Assembly (NCBI GenBank): GCA_029891385.1
Contig: CM057230.1
Location: forward strand, 36,225,402-36,289,401
Direction of reading: 5' to 3'
DNA: 64,000 bases
Source of the DNA: Erythroxylum novogranatense
Taxonomy: Eukaryota > Streptophyta > Magnoliopsida > Malpighiales > Erythroxylaceae
Below, in pieces: positions 45,221 through 58,206 of this stretch; the first letter of the stretch is position 1; every line of letters begins with the position of its first letter. A model generated the notes under the pieces. The model was not told the DNA's origin. It saw only the letters and a program-made list of their open reading frames with translations, and ran no database searches. The position numbers were made by a program, and so were the translations under genes.

Positions 45221-46030
45221 CTCCCACTTAAATCCTACCTCCTTTTAACAATCTCAGTCAATGGAGCTGCAATGGAACTAAAATCTTTCACAAACCTCCT
45301 ATAGAAACTAGCAAGTCCATGAAAAGATCTCACGAGTAACACTTGTAGGTCTCGGCCACTCCTAATTGCCTTGACCTTTTCTTGGTCCACCTCAATTCCA
45401 TTAGAAGAAACAACATAACCAAGAAATATGACACGATCCATGCAAAATGTACACTTCTTTAACTTAGCAAAGAACTTTTCTGCCCTAAGTGCATCTAAGA
45501 CAAGCCTAAGATGCTCAATATGCTCATTAATGCTTTTGCTATAGATCAATATGTCATCAAAATATACTACAACAAACTTACCAATAAATGACCTCAAAAC
45601 ATGATTCATCAAACGCATAAATGTACTAGGAGCATTAGTTAAGCCAAAAGGCATCACAAGCCACTCATATAAACCATGTTTTGTTTTAAAAGGAGTTTTC
45701 CATTCATCACCAATTTTCATTCTAATCTGATGGTAACCACTCATAAGATCAATTTTGGTAAACACACATGCACCATGCAATTCATCAATCATATCATCCA
45801 ATCTAGGTATAGGATGGCGATACTTTACCGTTATCTTGTTAATGACTCTGCAATCCACACACATACGCCAACTCCCATCCTTCTTTGGAACCAATATCAC
45901 TGGCACGACACAAGGACTAAGACTCTCCCTGATGTGTCCCTTTTGTAGCAATTCTTCCACTTGCTTTTGGAGTTCCTTAGTTTCTTCATGATTAGCCCTA
46001 TAAGCTGGTCTATTTGGAATCTGCGCCCAG
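45221..46030 (-). pseudogene. pol: RT of unit I
   Basis: Frame 45235-45960 carries [47 protein letters not shown] and YFDD. A small deletion near 45334-45362 ([11 protein letters not shown] altered to [10 protein letters not shown]) and another near 45220 disrupt the end. The N-terminal part is shifted at about 46028. Confidence 0.88.
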
Positions 46031-46871
46031 GCATGAAGTCAATCTGATGTTCTATTCCTCTAATAGGCGGCAATTCCTTAGGCAACTCCTCAGGGAAAAC
46101 ATCTCCATACTCCTTGATTTCTCCCATGTCATTCAGCCATTGTAGTCTATACGGCCTAGGGTGTTTCAAGCACTCCAACCCAAGTTTTTCTATCATCAAT
46201 GTACTAGCCACATTAGTGCAGCTTCCCCCATCAATGATCAGGCTACAAATCTTCTCATTCACTAGGCATCTGGAATGAAAAATATTTTCCCTTTGCTCAA
46301 TTCCGTCTTCCTTCACTTGAGCATTCAAAACTCGCCTAGTAACAAGTAATTCACCCCTAGGTGCATCCTCAACTTCCACATCAGAACAATCTTCCAACTC
46401 AGGCATGGAAGTCAAATCATCTTCTTCCTCCTCAGACACAACTTCTCCTCCTCTCACAAACATTGTTTTCTTGTTTGGGCATTGAGAAGCAATATGACCA
46501 ACACCAAGACATTTAAAGCATTTAATAGTCCTATGCTTTTCAGAATTGGAACTAGAAGAACTTGGAGTTTTAAAAGTATCTTTTGGATCTGCCTTGTTCT
46601 TCTCTTCCTTTAGCTTGTCTTTGTCCTTCTCATTTTTCTTGGACCATTTCGAGTTCCAATTTGTAGTAGAGCTTGGGTAAGAAGCCTTGTTGGAGCTTTT
46701 GTACTTGAGTTGCCTCTCCACCTTCATGGCCATATTCACCATCTCCTCTAACTCCACATAATGGTGCAATTCAATAACATTTGCAATGTCTTTGTTCAAA
46801 CCAGCCAAGAAGCGTGCCATGGTGGCTTCTCTTTCTTCTTCTACATTAGCCCTAATCATGGCTATCTCCAT
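46031..46871 (-). pseudogene. gag-pol: gag C-half and truncated protease of unit I, fused to RT start
   Basis: Open frame 45897-46871 from gag VEEEREATMARFLAGLNKD through the CCHC knuckle (CFKCLGVGHIASQC) and the protease active site (LIIDGGSCTNVAST). After QWLNDMGEIK the frame jumps to EYGDVFPEELPKEL of RT: the second half of protease and the charged linker are deleted in frame near 46113. Confidence 0.88.
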
Positions 46872-47615
46872 CTCCTTATGGTACTCTTCACACTTTTGGT
46901 GCCTTGTCTCAAGGTTTGGAGCCTTTGATGGAGCTCCCTATAGAAGTAACTAGGCACAAACCTCTTCTTCATGACCCTCTTCATTTCAGCCCAAGTATCA
47001 ATAGGATCCTCTCCATTCCTTCTTTTGTTCAAAACAAGTTGATCCCACCAAATAAGTGCATAATCATGAAATTCCACGGCAGCAAGCTTCACCTTCTTCT
47101 CCTCAGAATAGTTATGGCATTCAAAAATCATCTCCACCTTTCTTTCCCATTCTAAGTAAGCTTCTGGATCATTCTTACCTTGGAAAGATGGTATTTTCAT
47201 CTTGATACTGCCCAAATTTCTATCCACACGCTCGACCCTGTCTTCTCCCCTTGCATTGTCTCGGCCTCTATAACCTCTTCCTCTTCCTCTATCATTCCGT
47301 CCCCCTCTTCCACCAAATCTGGCCCTATGCCAATCTTCTTCATCTTCCCCATCATCATATTCATCTTCATACTCAAAGCGCATGGAGTTGGCTCCTAGCA
47401 TTTTGCCTCCATGTTGCACCATTAGATGAAGCCTCTCGTTGTAAATTCCTAATGACTTGATCTTGTCTATCAAATTTATCACTGACATCCCTGAACATGT
47501 TCTCAATCCTTTGGAATTGATGTTGCATAGCCTCCAAAGTAAAGAATGTGTGTTGATCAGCCTCACTATTCTTTTCATCCTTGTCACTACCTTTACTATC
47601 CTTTGAATTGGCCAT
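46862..47615 (-). pseudogene. gag: gag N-half of unit I
   Basis: ATG at 47615 ([10 protein letters not shown]...). A frameshift near 47385-47395 (missing bases in REPTPVRFEYE). The gag core follows to SVEEYHKE, with a single-base loss near 46889. Confidence 0.87.
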
Positions 47616-48605
47616 GATGTAAAACCTGCAAAAACACGTTAGAATAGCTCCTCACATACTCCCTCACGTGTTTCTCTCTAAATCAGATTGGATACCCTCG
47701 TGTTTCACTCAAGAAGATGGCTTTTACCCTCAAATGAGCTTACACACTCTTGCTTTTTACCATTTTACATTCTAGCACAGTTTTACTTGTCCGGATCAAT
47801 CACTACCAACCAAATAAACACAACAGCAACGTAATTCAAAAGGAAAGCAACGAATACCTAAATAAAGGAAGAAAAACACAAAGCTAGATGCAATTTAATG
47901 TAAAGAAAACAAGGAAGACGAAAATAAACACATACTAGATGGAGAAAACGTATGTGAACGATTTTTGGTACCAATTGAGCAATATAAAACAAGATTACTC
48001 AATTCAAGTGTAATGGAAACAAAAAGGACAGCAAACAAAAAAAAACAACCAAAGAGTTGAAGAAAAGACGAAACTAGGAATTAAACTCAACCCTAAACCC
48101 AAATTAACAAAAACATTCCAATCTGCCCCAATTACTCAAGAACATAAAGATAAGCAATTATATCAAAGACACACGTTTTGAGCGAAGAACGTAAATCTTG
48201 AAACAAGAAAGTGTTTCTTGATGCAAGAAAACAAGTCTTGATGAGTTTCTTGAATGAAGGATGTGTTCTTGATGAATTTGAATAATAAAGAAACGAAATT
48301 AAAGAATTCTTGAATGATCAGATTCGTTTCTTGATGAATCTTGCAAGCAAATCAACTCAAACTCACAAAGATTCACAATCTTGATTTTTTTTTACTTCTT
48401 TCTTTCTTTCTTTTCTTTCTTTTCTTCTTTGTCTTTCTTTCTTTCTTTCTTTTCTTGATTTTCTTTCTTTCTTTCTTTTCTTTTCTTTTTTTCTTTCTTT
48501 CTTTCTTTTCTTTTTTTTCTTTTTTTTTCGAATTTTAATGATGAACTAACTATAATAATCAAGAACAAACAAAAAATTAAAGATAAAGATTGAATTTAAA
48601 ACCTA
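47616..48605 (-). other. Leader of unit I with (CTTT)n
   Basis: Family-1 leader without ORF; CTTT-like tract 48397-48528 with the same interruptions as in G, confirming common descent. Confidence 0.8.
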
Positions 48606-48618
48606 GGCTCTGATACCA
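48606..48618 (-). promoter_or_regulatory. Primer binding site of unit I
   Basis: GGCTCTGATACCA on the plus strand. Confidence 0.92.
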
Positions 48619-48622
48619 AAGA

Positions 48623-48868
48623 TGATACGGCAACAACCTAGAATCAATGTCTAGATCACCTCCGTTTCAATGATTGTTCCCAAATCCATGTGAGATTTAT
48701 TCTTGGGCAGATTTGTTTCAAGAAGGCCTTTTTGATACTTTGGGCTTTCTTTAGGATTTTTAGGTTATCTTTGTTAGGGTTTACATTGCAAAGGGTATTT
48801 AAACCCTTGCTTTAGCCATGAACACAAGTTTAGAGAGATCAATAAAATTAGAAAGCATTCTTCAAGAG
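48623..48868 (-). repeat. Chimeric 246-bp extension of outer 5' LTR
   Basis: Same structure and length as 36847-37092: LTR end, CCCAAA junction, about 184 bp inverted LTR, then a full LTR. Confidence 0.92.
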
Positions 48869-49765
48869 TGATACGGCAACAACCTAGAATCAATGTCTAG
48901 ATCACCTCCGTTTCAATGATTGTTCCCAAACCTAAATTCAATCAATCTAACAAGACCCTTCACCCCAAAACAGCAAGGATTTAGTAACAAAGAGTATAAG
49001 ATTGTAGGAATTGAATTACGCCACAAGTTAGAACTTACTTGATAAGTTGAATCAATCCTTAAGGTAAAACAAGCAAGAATCTCAATTCTCTCTTGAAGAA
49101 TGCTTTCTAATTTTATTGATCTCTAAAACTCGTGTTCATGGCTAAAGCAAAGGTTTAAATACCCTTTGCAATGTAAACCCTAACAAAGATAACCTAAAAC
49201 CCTAAAGAAAGCCCAAAATATCAAAAGGCCTTCTTGAAACAAATCTGCCCAAGAATAAATCCCACATGGATTTGGGCTTCAAAACTAATTAAAATTGACT
49301 AGTCCTTGTCCAAATAGGATAAGAAAACCACAAAATAGAAGATTAACTTAAGAGGGGCGAATTGGGCTTTTAAACTAGGCCCACAAGCTTGGTTCCTTAA
49401 AATAAAACATGCACATGACTTTTTAATGAAGCACATGCACACTTAATGCAAATCAGCCTATGAAAAGCCTAAAGAAGTCCACATGCCCTTATAAGATAAA
49501 ATAAGCCCAAGCCCATTGATTAGACTTGTGCTTGTGAAAATTGGCTAAGTGTTAGCCCTCTTGGTTTGAAGCCTCCAATGTGCACACACACTTAGGTGTC
49601 TTCCTAAGCTCTTCTCCAAGTTTGATCAACAAAACTTCTTGAAGTTCTTGTGAAACAAAAGCTTGTACATAAATCTGAAATTGTGCTTTGAGCTTGTTGG
49701 AGCGCGACCTTGTAATTGGACCCATTGGCATCCTCAAGTCTCCATTGCCTTGGTGAGTTGTATCA
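48869..49765 (-). repeat. Outer 5' LTR of array (897 bp)
   Basis: TGATACGGCAAC...GAGTTGTATCA, followed by TSD GTTAC (49766-49770). Confidence 0.94.
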
Positions 49766-52370
49766 GTTACATAATGTTTGGTACTTTTTCTATCATTGTA
49801 TACCACTACCACTACCATTGTATAGTAGTGTGGTATTATATAACCAATCCTTTTGTGTACACATCACAATGGTAGTAACATACTAGTTAATATTCAATCT
49901 AAATGGTATTATGCATAGATATTATTACTTGAGCTATGTATTAATATATACCCTATGGCACAATGCATAATACTGATATGTTCCAATGCATGTGCATGGA
50001 TTGATAGTACATGGTATTATGCATACATCACACGGCATATACTAGTTACCATATGTACACGTGTGGCCACATATCAGTACACATATGCTCACATGTGGTA
50101 CCATTGGCATTATACCAACTACTAATGTGTATAGTACATGTAGTATGTACACATAACTCACATGTATGTAAACATAATGTATTATATACGTGTATAGTGC
50201 ATATTAGTTACCATAGTGTGCACATGCATGTAGTACACATGTGATGTACCATACATGTACATATATTAATTTAACTAGTAGTAATGGTACATACCAACCA
50301 TTATGTACCATGGTTGTGCACACTATACATAGTCTAATTACCATGGTATACGTGTGTACCATATGTATACTATGTACATGCATACTCATGTTAACTAGTG
50401 TTATAATTTGTCAATGACTAGTGTAATTATGAAGCATAATTATATACACAAATCTATGTGTACATTATGCGCTTTCTTAACAAATAACTATTACTAGTTA
50501 CAAGTAATATGTAACTACCATGCATAATAGTATGCATTGTGTAGTGTATTATGCATGTATACATGTTACCATGCATCAAAATGTACACTGTATAATTGTA
50601 CACATTATGTATTAATGTATACTATTGTATTACTATATGTGCACATATGCTTGTATAATTCATATATATGGATACATTAGTGTGCCATAGCTATGATGCC
50701 ATATATACCAATTAACATACTATTGCATGCATTATTGTGCATTCCTAGTGTGTACCATAATAGTACTATAGTGTGCAAGATATTATACATGTATGGTATA
50801 TGTACACATGGTAACTACTATTGCATGTATGTATTATTGTATATACATATGGTACATTGTGCACGTCTAATTAGTATATGTTACTATACAGTGTATAAAA
50901 TGTGTGGGTATAGCTAGTTACACTACTTACTATGCAGCACTATTATACACTAGTATATTGGTACTTAACATACCATATGTGTCACATGCATATTTACATG
51001 GTTGATACAATTGTATGTGTGGTACATGCAATATACGCATTAATAGTAATGTGTACACAAATGGGTTAGTACTATGCATATATGTGTACCATAAATTACA
51101 TGTTACAAATGCATATGTACACCATAAATTGACGTAATAGTGTACTATTATGTGCATGTACATATACATGTTATACTAGTACAATTTTACTCATTGGCAT
51201 AAATATGTGTGGTATTACCACTACCATGGTAACTCATGACTACATAGTACCTATGTAGCGTTTAGGTATAAGCACTATAGTATACCTTGTATATTATTAG
51301 TTACATTCTTTACATGTACACAGTGTGACATATTATGCGACATACTAAGTGCTATTATTATTACAACACTGCATGTGTACTATGTATTAGTACATGTACA
51401 CATGTAACACATCTATGCATGTACTATGTAGTATAGTCCAGCCATACACTATACATATGTGGGTATTGTAGACATCATGTGTACCATATATGTGTATACA
51501 TGTGACAATGGTACTACATTCATGCACATAGTACATTACCATGGTACTATCATGGGTGTAAAGTAGTGTATAGTTATACGTATAGTTATATACATGTAAC
51601 TACATGCATGGTACATATAATAAAATTTGTATTACACGTATAGGGTAATAGTTATACTATGGTAATATAGGTAACTATATGCATACTATATGGTACATTC
51701 ATACATGCATATGGTATGTACACTATGAAAACCATATGCATGTATGAATGTACACGTATAGTTTGCATATGTATACATAATGAGCATATGTGTACAATTG
51801 TATACATGACATATGTACCATGTGCACATATTGCTTGTATAACACTAGTAACACATGTTATTGTATATGTATGAATAGTATATGTGTATGTATATACCAT
51901 GTGTACACATATGCATAGTGATACAATACATAGTGCATGTATTATAATGTGTGTATTATACACATATATGATAATGCATATATGTGTATTATGCGTATAC
52001 CATGGTACCATACATAATTGTTACACATGCAAGTAGTATATGCATATGCATGTACATTATAGTGTGTATGGGACATCATGTGTATTATAACATGGTATAC
52101 ACTATTCATATAGTGCATGGTGCTATACCAAGTAATATATGCATATAGTACACAAGTGAGTAGCTCATATACACATGCATACATATGGTATACTATAGTA
52201 ATACTATGCACATATGCATGGTACACTATTATAGTAATGTACATATGTACCATTAGTATCTATGCATGTTAATTATGGCATAATTGCTACCATGTAATAG
52301 TATAACTAGTTACTATGCATAATTATGTTACACCACTTATGTGTACACATTAACATACACATACTAGTAC
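49766..52370. repeat. AT-rich tract 3
   Basis: 2.6 kb of alternating purine/pyrimidine DNA, contiguous with tract 2 before the array inserted. Hairpin at 51693-51753. No credible gene. Confidence 0.88.
51693..51753. repeat. Perfect hairpin, 22-bp arms
   Basis: Arms 51693-51714 and 51732-51753 (GTACATTCATACATGCATAT...) with a 17-bp loop. Confidence 0.92.
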
Positions 52371-53279
52371 TGATACAAGAAGCCATGGCAATAGAGATCA
52401 AGGTGCAACACGCCAAGACAAGCTTACTTTGTCAAGTGGACCTATTACAAGACAACGTGCATCAAGGCTTAAACAAGCACTTCAAGGGTTTGTTCAAAGT
52501 CACATTACATCTCACCTTGATTACAAGACCGAACCATCCGTGGAGAATTCAAGTGGAGTAGTCAAGCTTGTGACTCTTCTAGAGAGGGCATGTGGAGGGG
52601 CTAATACTTAGCCAAATTTCAAGACAAGTTCAATTATTCTTATGGACTTATTTTAGTACATTGGGCTTGTTATTTATCCTTTGTTTATTAGGCCCAAAGA
52701 GACTTGTTATGGGCTAGGTATTTATTAGTACTTGCCTTAGTTTATTTAAAGCTAGTTTTGGACTACCAAGTGTGTGGGCCTAAGTAGAGTAATCCATTAG
52801 GCCCATCCACCTCCCTTAGGTTTATTTAAATTATTTTGGTCTTATTTAAGTTAGTTTAGCCCAATCCTAAGTGGATTAGGATCAGATTGCATTATTGGGC
52901 TATAAACTCCTAAACTAGTTAGGATTAGGCTTGTTTTAGCATTAAAGGGTCTTGTAACCTATTCCTTTTAGGTTTAGGTCGTGGGCAAGGGTATAAATAC
53001 CTTATTTTATCCTTGTAAACATTAGATTTGATTGATTAGCGAAATTGAGAGATATTCTCTTCAAGTAAGGTGTGTTCTTATTGTTACTTCAAGGATTGCA
53101 TCACTTATCAAGGTAATCACTTGCGGCGTGTTCAATTCTTCAATTTTCTTTGGGTTTCGGTCTCAATTTCGTATAATTGGAGTTTGAACTAGCATGTTCT
53201 TAGAATAGAAAGATTGGGGTTTTGATTCAATAGGATTAGGGGGTTTCAAGAACCTTGTTTTCTTGGGGTTTCCGTATCA
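52371..53279 (+). repeat. 5' LTR of element J (family 4, 909 bp)
   Basis: Begins TGATACAAGAAG and ends TTTCCGTATCA. The first 241 nt hold an open frame with SGPITRQRASRLKQALQGFV, stop TAG 52609-52611: the LTR-encoded polyprotein tail. TATA-like GTATAAATACC at 52990-53000. Confidence 0.93.
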
Positions 53280-54323
53280 GTTGGTATAGAAACATTGGCA
53301 GCATCAAAATGAAGATGCCACCATTTCAAGGAAGGAATGATGATGATGCCTACTTAGAGTGGGAAAGGAAAGTAGAGATGATATTTGCCTGCCACAATTA
53401 TTCTGAGGAGAAGAAGGTGAAGTTAGCGGCGGTTGAGTTCTCTCGATTATCTTTGCTGTTTGGTGGGATCAATTGATGGTTAGTAGAAGACGAACGGAGA
53501 AAGACCGGTTGAAACACAGGATGAGATGAAACGCATCATGAAAAGAGATTCGTGCCAAGTTACTACTATAGGGAGTTGCATCAAAAACTCCAAACATTGA
53601 GGCAAGGCACAAAGAGCGTGGAAGATTACCAGAAGGAGATGGAGATAGCTATGATAAGAGCTAACATAGAGGAGGATAGAGAGGCTACAATGGCTCGATT
53701 CCTTGCTGGTCTAAATAAAGAGATAGCCAATCTGTTAGAGCTTCATCAATACTTAGAGTTGGAGGACATGGTAAGCATGGCTATGAAGATTGAAAAGCAA
53801 TTGAAGGGAAAAAGTTTCACCAAGGGCAATACCTCAGGATCTTCAAATTCTTGGGGTCCTAAATGGCCAAAGAAGGAGAAAAAGAGCAAGGATAAGTCCT
53901 ATGACAATAAGGACCAGTCAAAGGAAAAGTGGACAGCCTCTAAAGGTGTGTGCCTACATCTAATGATCAAAATCCTAGCACTAAGCAAAGAGACATCAAA
54001 TGCTTCAAGTGTTTGGGTTTGGGTCATAGGGCAAATCAATGTCCCAATAGGAAGATCATGTATTTACGAGATGGGGTAATTGAATCAGAAGATAGTGATG
54101 GAAGTGATATGCCTGAGTTGGAGGATTGCACTGATGAAGAAGTTGAGCAACCAGTCCAAGCCGAAGCATTAGTAGTGAGGCGAGCTCTCAATGTACAAGA
54201 AATGATAGAGCTTGAGGAACAAAGGGAGAATATATTCCACACCAGATGTTTAATTAAGGGTAAGATGTGCAGTTTAATAATTGATGGACGTAGTTGCACC
54301 AATGTTGCAAGCACAATTAATAG
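53280..54323 (+). pseudogene. gag: gag and protease start of element J
   Basis: Gag core in frames 53255-53476 ([38 protein letters not shown]) and 53552-54079 ([34 protein letters not shown]). The knuckle CFKCLGLGHRANQC is in frame 53950-54444 near 54001-54042. The acidic spacer (DMPELEDCTDEE) and protease start LIIDGRSCTNVAST follow; the DGG triplet reads DGR here. The gag N-terminus is deleted. Closer in sequence to family 1 than to family 2. Confidence 0.9.
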
Positions 54324-54531
54324 TTCTTCTTATTGTTACTTCAAGGATTGCATCACTTATCAAGGTAATCACTTGTGGCGTGTTCAATTCTTCAATTTTC
54401 TTTGGGTTTGGGTCTCAATTTCGTATAATTGGGGTTTGAACTAGCATATTCTTAGAATAGAAAGATTGGGGTTTTGATTCAATAGGATTAGGGGGTTTCA
54501 AGAACCTTGTTTTCTTGGGGTTTCCGTATCA
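54324..54531 (+). repeat. 3' LTR of element J, 3' part only (about 208 bp)
   Basis: Matches the end of the 5' LTR from TTCTTATTGTTACTTCAAGG (53074 onward) to TTTCCGTATCA. The junction with protease sequence is at about 54324. Confidence 0.92.
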
Positions 54532-54646
54532 AGTACAATGGCTATGTGTACAATAATTAGTAGTATGGTACATATCATTTGCGATACCTATTATATGTAC
54601 CCTAGTGTATAATATTTGTTACCACTAGGAATGCACATATGAACAC

Positions 54647-54679
54647 ACTATAATATGTATGCATAATACATATTATAGT
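54647..54679. repeat. Perfect hairpin, 13-bp arms
   Basis: Arms ACTATAATATGTA (54647-54659) and TACATATTATAGT (54667-54679). Confidence 0.88.
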
Positions 54680-55793
54680 ATATGCATATGCATATGCATA
54701 TTTATACAGTGCTTGATACTATAGTTATATAGTATAATTGGTGTATAGTATGTGCTGTCATATAGCAGTGACATTATAGTATATTATACACTATGGTATT
54801 ACCATGGTGAGTGTGTGCATGGTGTAGTATAGTGTACCTACACTAGTGTTACACTACTACTATGCACGCTACCATGGTGCACATGTACCATGCTGTGCGG
54901 TACATGTATACACGTACCACATAGTGTGTTACATGTATGGTATGCTAAATGTATGTTATATGTATGTACACATGGTACACACTTGGTATAGTACATAGTT
55001 TAGTCCACTATGGCACCATTAGTGATGGGTACATTTTCTATCTTTGTTTTACACATTAGTCCATGTTGTAAGTGTGTGGTACATATGCGCTATACATACA
55101 ATATGTGCATACACATGTATATACTATTACCTTACTATGTTACTTATGCATACAATTGGTACCACATAGGTACACATGGTACACAATACTAGTGCATATA
55201 CTAGTTACACTGTGGCATTATAGTGTATATGTGACAATGTAACAATCTATAGCATATATGTGCACTATACACTATGCATACACATAGTTATCACATATAC
55301 TGTGTGTACCAACTATGGCATCATATAGTGTATAATAGTTTCTTCCACTAGTTCTTTTATACTGTGCAAGATATACAACCATAATGGTAATGGTTACACA
55401 TGTACTAGTAACATACTCTAGTACATATTGTACATATGTATGTAATGTATTTTGCACTATACACTGGTTATGTACCATATGGTATATGCATATGCACCAT
55501 GCATAGTATAACTATGCTTATGCAATTGGGTATACGTGTACTATGTGGTATATGTATGGTACATTACACCATAGTTCCATTACATAGTTATTATGTATAG
55601 TCATTCTTGACGATTTATGCATTTGTACATAGTATATCACTATGCATGGGAACCATAGTTTATTACCACATATGTGTACACATATACATTACATGGTGTG
55701 CGTATAGACATATACAATTGGTACATATCCATACATTATAGTGCACACCATATAATAGTATATAACTATATGTGCACATGCATAGTATATGCA

Positions 55794-55925
55794 TAACTAG
55801 CTCATTATGGTATACGTATGTACACATGCATAGTACACATGCAAATTGAATACATTACATGGAAAGTAATGTAATCCTTGAAGTATAATATAGCTCATTG
55901 TGCCAATGACATAAATTATTGTACA
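55794..55925 (+). repeat. AT-tract inverted module, left copy
   Basis: Contains TTGAATACATTACATGGAAA and CATTGTGCCAATGACATAAA; the reverse complement occurs at 57613-57745 with few changes. Confidence 0.85.
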
Positions 55926-57612
55926 TCATGTATATTATTCACTTGTATATCTATTCAGTTCAATTAGTTGAACTAGTATATAATAACACACTATACAAGA
56001 ATATGCATGTACCACATGGTATAGTATATGCATAAATACATGTGTAGTATGTAAGTAAACATATATTTGGTATGGTAACTATTATACCATGTAATTATGC
56101 ACCATGTACATATAGTACACGTAACTATTATGCATATTCTTGTATAGTGTATCATGATAACGTAGTAAATATGGTATAATTAGTACACATATATGTGTTA
56201 CTAATAGCAGTTATACTATTATACACAATGTTATACTACACACACATGGTATATACCAATACTAGTTATAACACAATCTGATGAAGAATATGATTGTAAT
56301 TTACATGCATGCACAATGGTATGCTCATGGTGTGTACCATATGTATGCACATGCCTTATGCATGTACATGCATTCACATGCAATACTAGTTGTTAATATA
56401 CCATTTACATGTATGGTACATAACTATTCATATACAATAGTATATGCACCAATAGCTTATACGGTACATACATGGTGCATACCCATTATTGTACCATACT
56501 ATACATAACTATAATACATATAGTACACATATAGGTACTCATGGTGTGTACCATATGTGTACCATACATGGTATAGTAACTAGCATACATGTGTACCATA
56601 TGTAGCATGTACATAATATAACATTGCACTGTAGCATAGCGTATGGTATAGCATGCATAGCTATACCCACACATTGTCACATAACTACATATGCTAGTAT
56701 ACACCATGGCATATGTGCATGCTATACCATAAGTATATAATTGCATTCATTACCAATATACAATAATGAGCTATACGTGGTTAATACAATTGTATGTATT
56801 CACATGCACATAGTTATGTTTATAGTACCATATGTGCCTTGCCATTGTGGTAAGCTACATATGCTTTACGCACATAGGTAGATATATTCTACCATACGTG
56901 TATCATTGCATGTGTTAATGTAATGTACATTACTATACGTGCATGGTATATGTGTACATATGTATAACTATACACTAACTATTGTAATATATGTCTGCAT
57001 ACATGTCATTCCATAGTTAGTGTGTACTTACAATTGCATGTGTACATAGTGACATGTATATTTGCATGTATAATATACCACACTAAATATGTGGTATATG
57101 CACATAAATACTATAGATACTATGTTATGCATAGTACACATACTAAATAACATGTAGTAGTTTGGTATACCATGCTCACACCGTATAGTATACACAGTAG
57201 ATATATTCATGTAAAATTACAATGTGTTATTATACATGTATATGTACCATGCCAGCTAGTGCATGGTATGCATCACAATGCATGTGACTATACATATGCA
57301 TCTGTATTATTGTATATACACATATGTACGTAGTGATGCATATTATTGTACTATATGCATATGCATGTACTATACCTACAGTATGTAGTAACAATGTAGT
57401 ATGCCAACTACTAATGTGTATAACTACATTACATATGACATTTCGTGACATTTTACCATTGTACATGTATACATGTATACCATTGTACATAGTTATATGA
57501 ATGTAGTACATACATTTGTCATAATGTATCACATATGTACCTCACAAACATAATTATATAAATACATCAAATAGATAGAATATTAAAGTTTTATACACAA
57601 TGGATACTTACA

Positions 57613-57745
57613 ATTATGCTATGTGTACAATAATTTATGTCATTGGTACAATGAGCTATATTATACTTCAAGGATTACATTACTTTCCATATAATGTATT
57701 CAATCTGCATGTGTACTATGCATGTGTACATACGTATACCATAAT
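57613..57745 (-). repeat. AT-tract inverted module, right copy
   Basis: Reverse complement of 55794-55925 (ATTACTTTCCATATAATGTA, TATACTTCAAGGATTACATT). A third, partial relative is at 63315-63350. Confidence 0.85.
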
Positions 57746-58206
57746 GAGCTAGTTATGGTAACAATAATCTACTACACTATTGAATACACATCACTATGGT
57801 ACACTTGTATATCTATTCAGTATGTCTATGTATTATAACATTTAGTCATGCAAGTATGTACTACCTCAAGAATGTACATGTAACTATAGCAATATGGTAC
57901 CACACTATAATTTTTACAACATGTATGTATATATGCATGGTACACTATAACAAGCATATGTATATACTAGTAACATTTTAAGGTAATACCATAACTATGT
58001 ATGTGCCATGCATCACTATAGTCATTAGCTAGTTGTAACTATACTAGCTAATATTTATGTGAGTATGTACACATTACGTCTATACATTACACTACTTAGT
58101 AATACAAGGTACCATTCATGATATGTATGTATACATTACAAGGCATAATACATTATCACAAAATGGTTATTATAACATGTAATATTATTGTTACATTATT
58201 ATGTCA

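Larger units (their letters stand above)
32427..49765 (-). mobile_element. Tandem family-1 array LTR-int(G)-LTR-int(I)-LTR, TSD GTTAC
   Basis: Three family-1 LTRs and two internal regions in the same orientation, bounded by one TSD: GTTAC at 32422-32426 and 49766-49770. Both internal units share the same in-frame RNase H deletion and the same 246-bp chimeric LTR extension, so they descend from one element duplicated by unequal LTR-LTR exchange. The middle LTR is split by element H. Length without H is about 11.3 kb. Confidence 0.92.
52371..54531 (+). mobile_element. Ty3/gypsy element J (family 4), internally deleted, TSD AGTAC
   Basis: 5' LTR 52371-53279, gag remnant, start of protease, then a truncated 3' LTR to 54531. 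TSD AGTAC at 52366-52370 and 54532-54536. All of RT, RNase H and integrase and the 5' three-quarters of the 3' LTR are gone. The PBS is also cut: only GTTGGTAT remains at 53280-53287 before gag sequence begins. Confidence 0.94.

Noticed and set aside
1..54531. Integrated plant pararetrovirus
   Set aside because: Domain order is gag-protease-RT-RNase H-integrase with LTRs, PBS, polypurine tract and TSDs; integrase is present and no movement or transactivator protein is seen.
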